Origin: an uncultured bacterium
GTDB lineage: Bacteria; Planctomycetota; JAJSAM01; JAJVHW01
Length of the DNA stretch: 16,382 nucleotides
Direction: 5' to 3'
Assembly (NCBI GenBank): GCA_937996235.1
Contig: CALKVK010000001.1
Coordinates: forward strand, 1 to 16,382
The notes beneath the pieces are model-generated. The model did not search any database. It was not told the origin of the DNA and saw nothing but the letters and a program-made list of their open reading frames with translations. The position numbers and the translations under genes were made by a program. Below are positions 1 through 6,412 of the stretch, piece by piece (the stretch's first letter is position 1; each line of letters starts with the position of its first letter).

Positions 1-49
1 CACGTACGCGCGACGCAGACGTCGCAAGGGCAGATAACTTGGTGGCGCT

Positions 50-100
50 GGTGTCAGACACCGTTCGTCGGCTTGACCGCTACGAACGGTGTCAGACACC
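50..100. repeat. REP/BIME-like paired palindrome upstream of the copper operon
   Basis: Two copies of the palindrome GGTGTCAGACACC (50-62 and 88-100) form a larger inverted repeat. The 18-base arm at 50-67 pairs with the arm at 83-100, with one central mismatch, around a 15-base spacer. The second copy extends to a 17-base palindrome at 86-102. Bases 82-102 recur without change at 8467-8487. Two palindromes facing each other is the layout of REP/BIME elements, which is known biology; that these belong to that class is my inference. They lie directly upstream of the first copper gene, so they could also fold in its leader RNA. Confidence 0.75.
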
Positions 101-125
101 GTGTGTCGCTACACTCACGTCCGGC

Positions 126-533
126 TTGGACCACCGAGCGCGCGCCGCCGTCCCCGCGACCTGCGCGCGCCGCCGCGCGACCGCGGCGACGTGCTTCGTC
201 CTCGCGTCGGTGCTGCTCGCGAGCTGCGCGGCGCCGCGCACCGACCTCGACCTGCCGGCCGGGCATCCTGCGGATCCGGCCACGGCGGCGGCTCCCGAGA
301 GGTCCGGCGCGCCCGCGGTCGCCGCCCTGCCGCCGCACCGCGACGCGGCGCAGGGCGCCGCGACGGAGTACGTCTGCCCGATGCACGCCGACGTGCGGTC
401 GCCGACGCCGGGCACCTGCCCGAAGTGCGGGATGGACCTGCAGCCGGTGCGTGCGCCTGCGCCGCAGCCGGCGGAGCGTCCGGAGCACGCGGACCACGCG
501 GACCACGCGGGGCACCCGGGAGACGCGCGATGA
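126..533 (+). CDS. heavy-metal-binding-domain (HMBD) lipoprotein
   Basis: Predicted exported lipoprotein of 135 residues that binds a soft metal, probably copper. The signal region has an Arg-rich n-region, a hydrophobic stretch and a lipobox ending LLASC (Cys34). After an Ala/Pro-rich linker, residues 82-107 hold a heavy-metal-binding domain: YVCPMH, then the spacing TPGTCPKCGMDL, so three Cys, a His and Met residues are available. This small domain is common in Cu/Ag efflux and P-type ATPase proteins. The C-terminus is rich in His and Asp (repeated HADHAD, then HAGHPG). No good ATG exists; I chose TTG at 126 because longer frames would translate the upstream palindromes, and this start leaves a sensible signal peptide. 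GTG or TTG at 42 or 39 are alternatives. The stop overlaps the next start (ATGA), so the three genes are probably co-transcribed and translationally coupled. Confidence 0.72.
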   Translation: MDHRARAAVPATCARRRATAATCFVLASVLLASCAAPRTDLDLPAGHPADPATAAAPERSGAPAVAALPPHRDAAQGAATEYVCPMHADVRSPTPGTCPKCGMDLQPVRAPAPQPAERPEHADHADHAGHPGDAR

Positions 534-1963
534 CGCGCCCGATCGCGCGCCGCGCGCGCCCCGTCGTCGCGACGGCGCTCCTGCTCGTCGCGTGCGCCGC
601 GCCGCCCGAGCGCGCGGACGACGCGGCCGGCGACCTCGTCAGCGAGCGCATCGGTGCCGCACCGCGCGACGGCGCGGCGGCGGACGAGCGCGTCGCCGCG
701 CTCCTTGCCGCGCCGCTCGACGAGCGCGGTGCCGTCGAGGTGGCGCTCGCGCGCAGCCGCGCCGTGCGTGCGGCGCTGCACCACGCCGTCGCCGCCGCGC
801 ACGCGGCCCGCGCGGAGGCCGCACCCGGCAACCCGCTCGTCGACGTGCTCGTGCGCTGGCCCCACGGCGGCGGCGGCCCGCTCGTCGATGCGGGCGCATC
901 GTTCGCGCTGCTCGACGTGCTGCGGCTGCCCGCGCGCTGCACCGCCGCGGACGTCGCCGTGCGCGCGGCGGCGCTGGACGCGGCCGACGCGATCCTGATG
1001 CGCGTGACCGAGGTGCGCGCCGCGTGGGGCGACGCCGCCGCCGCCGGCGAGCGCGAGCTGCTCGCGGCCGACGCCGTCGAGGCGGCGGACGTCGCCGCGG
1101 AGCTGGCGTCGCGCCAGTACGAGGCGGGAACGCTCGGGCGGCTGGATCTCCTGCGGCATCAGGCCTTCGCGGCCGAGGAGCGCGCCGAGCTCGAGCGTGC
1201 GCGCGGCGCGACGGCCGTGGCGCGCGAGCGGCTCGTGCGCGCGCTCGGACTCCACGGCGCGGAGGCCGCGGTGGAGGTCACGCCCGGAGTGCCGGACGTC
1301 GCCGCGGAGACGCGCGACGCCGCTGCACTCGAGCGCCGCGCCGTCGAGCGTCGGCTCGATGTCGAGCGCGCCCGCGTCGCTCTCGTCCTCGCGCGTCTCG
1401 CCGCCGGCGCCGCCGACGACGCACGCCCGCTGCCGGATCTCGAGGCGGGCGTCTCGTTCGAGCGCGACACCGACGGCTCGCGCTCCACGGGACCGTCGTT
1501 CGGCTTCGAGCTGCCGCTCTCGCCGCGCGGCGCGCACGAGGCGGCGTCGGCCGCGGCGGCCGAGCGCGAGGCCGCGGCCCGGCTCTACGACGTGGCCGTC
1601 GTCGCGCGCTCGGAGGTGCGCGAGGCGCGCGCGGAGCTCGACGCCGCGCTGCGCGTGGTCGCCCGGCTGCGCGACGAGCTCGTGCCGCTGCGCGCCGACG
1701 CCGTCGCCGAGGCGCAGCTCCACTACAACGGCATGCTCGTCGGCGTCTACGACGTGCTCGCCGAGCGGCGCGACGCGATGCGCGCCCGCGCGGCGCTCGT
1801 CGATGCACGTCAGGCTGCGTGGCACGCGCGCGTGCGTCTGGACGCGGCTCTCGGCGGCGAGCCGCTGCGCGGCGCCGACGTGCGCGACGTCACGCCGCCC
1901 GCAGCGGCACCGCCTGCGGAGCCGCCGCCCGCACACGTCCACTCCGGACACGGAGGCCACTGA
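530..1963 (+). CDS. TolC-family outer-membrane channel lipoprotein (CusC-like), His-rich C-terminus
   Basis: Predicted outer-membrane efflux channel of 477 residues. The signal peptide ends in a lipobox LVAC (Cys22), as in CusC/OprM-type channels. The body is Ala-, Glu- and Arg-rich long helix typical of the periplasmic TolC tunnel, including an ASRQYEAGTLGRLDLL stretch that matches the conserved helix-turn region of each TolC half, and a second half with LHYNGMLVGVYDVLAERRDA. The last residues are His-rich (HVHSGHGGH), unusual for TolC proteins and fitting a metal role. The family normally works with an inner-membrane pump and an adaptor; neither is coded next to it here. It starts inside the stop of the HMBD gene (ATGA) and ends one base into the oxidase start (TGATG). 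Family assignment is firm; the substrate is inferred from the neighbours. Confidence 0.85.
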   Translation: MTRPIARRARPVVATALLLVACAAPPERADDAAGDLVSERIGAAPRDGAAADERVAALLAAPLDERGAVEVALARSRAVRAALHHAVAAAHAARAEAAPGNPLVDVLVRWPHGGGGPLVDAGASFALLDVLRLPARCTAADVAVRAAALDAADAILMRVTEVRAAWGDAAAAGERELLAADAVEAADVAAELASRQYEAGTLGRLDLLRHQAFAAEERAELERARGATAVARERLVRALGLHGAEAAVEVTPGVPDVAAETRDAAALERRAVERRLDVERARVALVLARLAAGAADDARPLPDLEAGVSFERDTDGSRSTGPSFGFELPLSPRGAHEAASAAAAEREAAARLYDVAVVARSEVREARAELDAALRVVARLRDELVPLRADAVAEAQLHYNGMLVGVYDVLAERRDAMRARAALVDARQAAWHARVRLDAALGGEPLRGADVRDVTPPAAAPPAEPPPAHVHSGHGGH

Positions 1964-3222
1964 TGCACTCGCGCCGCGCGCTCCTGCGTTCGGGTGCCGC
2001 GTTCGGCGGGGCTGCGCTGTTCGGGCGCGCGCTCGCGTTCGCGGCCGAAGGGCCCGCGCCCGCGTTCGTCCCGGCCGCCCCGGCGGCGCCCGAGGGCGTC
2101 CGCGCCGTGCGCACGCCGGCCGTGGGCTCGCTCCCGTGGCGCATGGTGGACGGCGCGAAGGAGTTCCACCTGATCGCGGAGCCGGTGCGGCGCGAGTTCG
2201 CACCCGGCACCGTCGTGGACGCCTGGGGCTACAACGGCTCGACCCCGGGACCCACGATCGAGGCGGTGGAAGGCGAGCGCGTCCGCATCTACGTCGAGAA
2301 CCGCCTGCCCGAGAAGCACGCCGTGCACTGGCACGGGCTCGTCGTCCCGAACGGCATGGACGGCGTCGGCGGACTCACGCAGCCGCACATCCCGCCCGGC
2401 CGCACGATGGTCTACGAGTTCACGCTGCGGCGGCCCGGCACGCAGATGTACCACTCGCACTCCGACGAGATGTTCCAGATGGCGCTCGGCATGTACGGCT
2501 TCTTCGTCGTGCACCCGAAGGACCCGGCCGACGCGCCCGCGGACGTCGACTACGCGCTGTTCCTCGGCGAGTGGGCGGTGCACCCCGGCACGCGCGTGCC
2601 CGACCCGATGGTGATGCTCGAATTCAACCTGTTCACCTTCAACGGACGCATGTTCCCGGCCGTGCCGCACCTCCTCGCGCGCACCGGCGACCGCGTGCGC
2701 GTGCGGCTCGCGAACGTGACGATGGACAACCACCCGATCCACATGCACGGCCCGCCGTTCGAGGTCGTCGGGACCGACGGAGGCGCGGTGCCGCCCTCCG
2801 CGCGCCGGCCCGAGACCACGGTGGACGTTCCGCCCGGCACCACCCGCACCTTCGAGTTCGTGGCGTCCGAGCCCGGCGACTGGGCGTTCCACTGCCACAA
2901 GGCGCACCACACCATGGGCGCGATGGGCCACGACGTCCCGAACCTGCTCGGCGTCTCGCAGGAGGGCCTCGAGGCGCGCCTGCGGCGCCTCCTGCCCGGC
3001 TACATGGCGATGGGCGAACACGGCATGGGCGAGATGGGCGAGATGACGATGCCGCTCCCCGCGAACACGGCGCCGATGATGACCGGGGCCGGCCCGTTCG
3101 GGCCGATCGAGATGGGGAGCATGTTCACGGTGCTGAAGGTCCGCGACCATCTGCCCTCGTACGACGAGGACCCGGGCTGGTACGAGCAGCCGCCGGGGAG
3201 CGGGGCACGGTTGCTGCCGTGA
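1963..3222 (+). CDS. Tat-exported multicopper oxidase, probably two-domain type, with Met-rich tail
   Basis: Copper-dependent oxidase of 419 residues, likely acting in the periplasm on Cu(I) or another reduced substrate. The N-terminus carries a twin-arginine signal (SRRALLRSG, Arg4-Arg5). All four copper-binding motifs are visible: HWHG at 122-125, HSH at 164-166, HPIHMH at 257-262, and HCHxxxHxxxxM at 310-321, giving type 1 copper with an axial Met. From the end of the signal region to the last copper motif there is room for only about 280 residues, or two cupredoxin domains; the usual three-domain CopA/CueO/laccase proteins are longer. The type 1 site therefore sits in domain 2. Residues about 346-390 are Met-rich (MAMGEHGMGEMGEMTM), resembling the Met-rich segments of CopA and CueO. 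The start overlaps the channel gene stop by one base. Confidence 0.9.
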   Translation: MHSRRALLRSGAAFGGAALFGRALAFAAEGPAPAFVPAAPAAPEGVRAVRTPAVGSLPWRMVDGAKEFHLIAEPVRREFAPGTVVDAWGYNGSTPGPTIEAVEGERVRIYVENRLPEKHAVHWHGLVVPNGMDGVGGLTQPHIPPGRTMVYEFTLRRPGTQMYHSHSDEMFQMALGMYGFFVVHPKDPADAPADVDYALFLGEWAVHPGTRVPDPMVMLEFNLFTFNGRMFPAVPHLLARTGDRVRVRLANVTMDNHPIHMHGPPFEVVGTDGGAVPPSARRPETTVDVPPGTTRTFEFVASEPGDWAFHCHKAHHTMGAMGHDVPNLLGVSQEGLEARLRRLLPGYMAMGEHGMGEMGEMTMPLPANTAPMMTGAGPFGPIEMGSMFTVLKVRDHLPSYDEDPGWYEQPPGSGARLLP

Positions 3223-3270
3223 GTGGGGCGGGCCGGCCCGGGCTGCTTGCCGAGCTCAAAGGGGGGATAG

Positions 3271-3332
3271 GGCTGGCGGCGTTCCCCGGTGGAAGGAGGC
3301 GCCGAAGGAGCGTTCCGGGTTGGGTGTTTCGG
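3271..3332 (+). repeat. dispersed intergenic repeat, copy A
   Basis: A 62-base element just after the copper operon. Its 32-base core (3301-3332) begins GCCGAAGGAGCG, continues TTCCGGGTTGGGTG and ends TTTCGG. It matches 6362-6393 at 29 of 32 positions, and all three differences are G/A transitions. The 30 bases to the left also resemble those left of the other copy (GGCTGGCGGCGT against GGCTGGCAGCGT). The core ends CCGAA and TTCGG are complementary, so it could close a short stem over a large loop. I do not recognise the family. Confidence 0.75.
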
Positions 3333-3410
3333 AGGTCCCGTATTCGCGGGTCGCACGACGTGGCGCTCAGGTCTCCGCTGAGACGGACGTGGGCTTGGCT
3401 CCAGAGATGC

Positions 3411-4022
3411 TCATCTGCTTGGCGTCACGTAGTCGCTGACCTCTGACCCGGTCATGAGTTCCTGGGTGTACTCGAAGGCGTAGCTTCCGTCACGGCCGAT
3501 CGTCTCCTTCACGACCACGATGCGTGCCGACTCGTGCAGGACGTCAATCTCCACGACTGGCTTGTCGATCACGAAGTCCGTACCGACCATCTCCACAATG
3601 ACGGCTTCCCAGAGGCCGCGTTGCCGGAGCAGCTCCTCGAAGTCCGGGGGGGTGCCGCTGCGATACGGCATCCCAGCCCCCATGCCGGGCACGATGGAGT
3701 TCGGGATCTCGAACTCTCGGAGAAGGCGGCTGTAGGCGAGCGCCTCGTCAGCGGTGTCGAGCGGCGTCGCGACTCGGGCGAGATCGGTCCAGTTGGTCAC
3801 GCGAGCGTCGCCACTGTCGGAGCGAAGCACCATCCGCGTCGCGGCGGGCTCGATGTCGCCGGACTCCTGGAGGACGATGCTCACTGTGTCGTCCAGGAGT
3901 GGTGAGTGCCACGACTCCACGTCCCTCCACTCCACGCCTTGTCGTTGGTGAATCCATAGCCCCGCGGTCGTGAGGGCAACGACCAGCACGACGAGAACGA
4001 ACCAGATCCTCAGCCTTGTCAT
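3411..4022 (-). CDS. membrane-anchored protein of unknown function
   Basis: Predicted protein of 203 residues that I cannot place in a family. An N-terminal hydrophobic segment (about residues 5-24, RIWFVLVVLVVALTTAGLW) acts as an uncleaved anchor or signal, leaving a soluble region of about 175 residues outside the cytoplasm. That region is mixed alpha/beta, without Cys pairs or a recognisable catalytic motif. The ATG at 4022 is preferred over a longer frame because GAGGTG lies eight bases before it and the hydrophobic segment then begins at once. It lies 111 bases downstream of the secreted HExxH gene on the same strand, so co-transcription is possible. Its G+C (63% and 67% in two sampled lines) is well below that of the genes outside the flanking repeats. 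Confidence 0.68.
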   Translation of the reverse strand: MTRLRIWFVLVVLVVALTTAGLWIHQRQGVEWRDVESWHSPLLDDTVSIVLQESGDIEPAATRMVLRSDSGDARVTNWTDLARVATPLDTADEALAYSRLLREFEIPNSIVPGMGAGMPYRSGTPPDFEELLRQRGLWEAVIVEMVGTDFVIDKPVVEIDVLHESARIVVVKETIGRDGSYAFEYTQELMTGSEVSDYVTPSR

Positions 4023-4133
4023 GGGCTGCACCTCGAGGCGCCGCGACGTCTGGGCCAGCAATCACGCCCATCCTCGGCGCGACAGGGGCCCGGCGCGCCT
4101 CTGGCACCCGGGCCCGTTCGCGGTGTGAGGCGC

Positions 4134-5972
4134 CTACTCCGGCAACGTATGGTACTGGACCGGAGCAACCGCGATCTCTTGGCCGTTCTGCTTCTCGACG
4201 ACGACGTCCACGTCGACCCGTCTGCCTGCGCCGAAGACCGGTGTCGCGACCAGTAGCTCCGTCTCGCTCGCGCTCACTACGGTGCCGTAGTCGGCTCCGA
4301 ACCGAACTTGGACCAGATTCGGATTGTCCGGAAGACCGTATCCACGGATCGTCACGACCTGACTGATGTCCGGCGCGCCGGTCGAAGGGCTCATGTAGTA
4401 TGTCTGCGGAGTGCCCTTCTTCGGCGCAAACAACGTGACGCTGCTCCTGCCGTCGGTCACGTCGTGCAACTGGTAGGCCTCGTTGTTGTCGAGTTCGTGG
4501 TCCAGTTGCACGCACACCTGGCCGGCAGCGGACAGCGTGCCGGAGCCGATGACGATCGTGAACTGACCCGTCTGCGGATCGAGGTTCCGGACCTCGACCG
4601 CGTTGCCGGGGACGCCCTCGATCAGCACGAACTGGTCATCCTCCCTGCCGCCTGCGCTCGTCACGGGCGCCCATTCGAAGCCGTCGAGTCCGTTGAACAC
4701 GGTCACCGTGTCGGCGCTGCCGTCGCCGTCATCGTCGGTGAGCACCACGCGCCAGTCGGAAGGCGAGATCTCCGCTTGATGAAGAGCGATCGAGGACTTC
4801 ACCGAGACCTGTCCGGGTCCTTCTTGGCCGAGACTCACGGCATCGGCGATGGAGGGCGTGGTCGTCGCATCGGCGAATACGGTACCCAGCGCGTCGGGGA
4901 GGTCGTCGCCATCGGCGTCGTCGAGCGTCCACACCCTTGAGGTGCCGTGATCGAGCACATACCACTGGTCTGCCGAAGACTCGATCGCGACCGGGTCTAC
5001 GAGACCGCTTGCGCTCGGGATCGGGATGCTCACGGAGTCGACGATCAAGTCGCCATCGGTGTCCGTGATCGTGAACACGATGCCGCCGGTCAGCGTGCTC
5101 GCGACCCCGACGATCGCGGGGACACCCGCGCCGGTCGTCACGAGCCGCCAGTCTGCGATCACCTGGGCTCCGGCGGGCGTGAAGGACGCCGTCGTGATCG
5201 TGCTCGGTGCGGTCGACGGCCAGGAGTCGCAACAGAGAGTTCCCGTGCCGGAGGTCGAGTAATGGACGGTCCTGCCGCCTCCAGGCGGCTGGATGCTCTC
5301 CATCGAAACTCGACACGCGTTCCCGGGGGCCGGCAGGGGCGTCGGTGGCGGCGCGTCAGCCTGCGCGCCACCGCCGTTGTCGTACCGCGCCCGGAAGTTC
5401 CCGTACCAACCCTCGATCCGGCAGATCCAGGCGACGGCGGTCGCGTGCTCGGGCGTTCCGGCAGCGTGCGTGTTCTGCTGGGCGCGCCAGTACTTGTATT
5501 CGATGAACCAGACGCGGCAGTGCTCCTCTGGACTTGGCAGGTTCGTGTAGACCCCATGGGCGATCTCGTGCAGAAGGGTGGCAACGCCCATCTGCTTGTC
5601 GCACAGCGCGCGTGTGGGCAGGTTGATCTGCTGCCCGTTGCCGGACCCGGTGGAGCTTCCCCAGTGCCCGGGGTTGGCGGCCGCCAGCGATCCCGTCTCG
5701 TGACAGATCTGTCCGTTGGCCTTCAACCTGTTCGCCCGGCCGGCGGTCGTGGCATTCCACTCCGCCGCCAGGCACGTGATGATGTCGCACAGCTTCACGT
5801 GGTTCGGAGTACCCGCAACGATGGGGACGCCGTTGTACTGGGGAGGCCCTCCGCCTCCCCCTGCTGCGCCTTGCGAGTGCCCCGCGCTGGAGTCGCTCGT
5901 CATCGCCAGACCGGCGACAACAGCAAGGCCCAGCACTCGAACCAGACGGCCCACTCGTGATCGCTTGCTCAC
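4134..5972 (-). CDS. secreted HExxH (putative zinc metalloprotease-like) protein with D-rich repeats and IPT/TIG-like domain
   Basis: Predicted secreted protein of 612 residues. The start is GTG at 5972, six bases after AGGGGAGA. A basic n-region and hydrophobic core give a Sec signal peptide ending near residue 30 (DSSAG). Residues about 45-200 form a Cys-containing N-terminal domain with HEIAHG (135-140), the HExxH zinc motif of metallopeptidases; Glu149, Glu150 or Glu158 could be the third ligand. The middle has three acidic DxDGDxxxD-type loops at about 304-312, 352-360 and 413-421, resembling calcium-binding loops of dockerin or thrombospondin type 3 repeats. The C-terminal 80 residues (about 530-610) look like an IPT/TIG immunoglobulin-like domain (VTIRGYGLPDNPNLVQVRFG). 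It is probably extracellular. Proteolysis is inferred only from HExxH. Upstream gene of a possible two-gene operon. Confidence 0.78.
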   Translation of the reverse strand: MSKRSRVGRLVRVLGLAVVAGLAMTSDSSAGHSQGAAGGGGGPPQYNGVPIVAGTPNHVKLCDIITCLAAEWNATTAGRANRLKANGQICHETGSLAAANPGHWGSSTGSGNGQQINLPTRALCDKQMGVATLLHEIAHGVYTNLPSPEEHCRVWFIEYKYWRAQQNTHAAGTPEHATAVAWICRIEGWYGNFRARYDNGGGAQADAPPPTPLPAPGNACRVSMESIQPPGGGRTVHYSTSGTGTLCCDSWPSTAPSTITTASFTPAGAQVIADWRLVTTGAGVPAIVGVASTLTGGIVFTITDTDGDLIVDSVSIPIPSASGLVDPVAIESSADQWYVLDHGTSRVWTLDDADGDDLPDALGTVFADATTTPSIADAVSLGQEGPGQVSVKSSIALHQAEISPSDWRVVLTDDDGDGSADTVTVFNGLDGFEWAPVTSAGGREDDQFVLIEGVPGNAVEVRNLDPQTGQFTIVIGSGTLSAAGQVCVQLDHELDNNEAYQLHDVTDGRSSVTLFAPKKGTPQTYYMSPSTGAPDISQVVTIRGYGLPDNPNLVQVRFGADYGTVVSASETELLVATPVFGAGRRVDVDVVVEKQNGQEIAVAPVQYHTLPE

Positions 5973-6221
5973 GTCTCTCCCCTTTCTCGTCGTGCTCGGC
6001 CGAACGCCAAGCGCCCGGCTGACACGGCGACGATCCCGCGCCGCGTTCTCGCCGAATGAGGGGGCGCTTCGACTCGGTCAAGAGAGGATGGAGACTCCGC
6101 TCGAGGCCGCGACGGCGAGATCTTGGCCGCGCGCCGTCGGGTCTACGAGGCGGCCCGCCGCCGGGCTCCCTCCGAAGTACACCGTGAGGCGCCGGGCTCA
6201 CGCTGCGCGCGGCGGAAGGGA

Positions 6222-6241
6222 AACCCGGAGCGGTTCTTCGG
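6222..6241 (-). repeat. decayed inverted partial copy of the dispersed repeat
   Basis: AACCCGGAGCGGTTCTTCGG resembles the reverse complement of the repeat core (AACCCGGAACGTTCTTTCGG) apart from about three changes, including an indel. It faces copy B 120 bases away. The match is short, so chance similarity in GC-rich DNA cannot be excluded. Confidence 0.4.
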
Positions 6242-6332
6242 GTCCCGCGCGCGGTCGAAAGTCTGTTCAGCGTTCCGTACTCCCGTGCAGGCCTGATCTG
6301 TCGGTGGAATCGCGGAGGCGGGAGCCGGTCTC

Positions 6333-6393
6333 GGCTGGCAGCGTCCCCGTTCGAGCGAGGGGCCGAAAGAACGTTCCGGGTTGGGTATTTCGG
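6333..6393 (+). repeat. dispersed intergenic repeat, copy B
   Basis: Second copy of the element at 3271-3332, in the same orientation, about 3.1 kb away. The core is 6362-6393 (GCCGAAAGAACG, then TTCCGGGTTGGGTA, then TTTCGG). The two copies bracket the lower-GC minus-strand genes. The end of the copy is 20 bases from the start of the HEAT-repeat gene, so it probably lies in that gene's promoter or leader. Confidence 0.75.
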
Positions 6394-6412
6394 TTCCGGA
6401 TAGCCTCTCTCC

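Larger units (their letters stand above)
5973..6412. other. 440-base non-coding region with repeat copies
   Basis: No credible gene lies here. It separates two divergent genes and should hold a promoter for each, but I cannot point to clear -35/-10 pairs. The right part holds dispersed repeat copy B (6333-6393), which ends 20 bases before the HEAT-repeat gene. A decayed inverted copy of the core lies at 6222-6241. Confidence 0.6.

Noticed and set aside
1810..3150. 446-residue minus-strand frame opposite the oxidase
   Set aside because: Low-complexity His/Arg/Val-rich composition and no family motif; it is the antisense shadow of a clear multicopper oxidase.
73..3222. Long plus-strand frame of 1049 residues covering the oxidase gene and upstream DNA
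   Set aside because: Only the part from 1963 is a real gene. The upstream part is Arg/Ala-rich out-of-frame reading of the channel gene.
3411..5972. Toxin-antitoxin or defence pair
   Set aside because: Both products are exported or membrane-anchored and large; no nuclease, kinase or DNA-binding motif supports a defence role.
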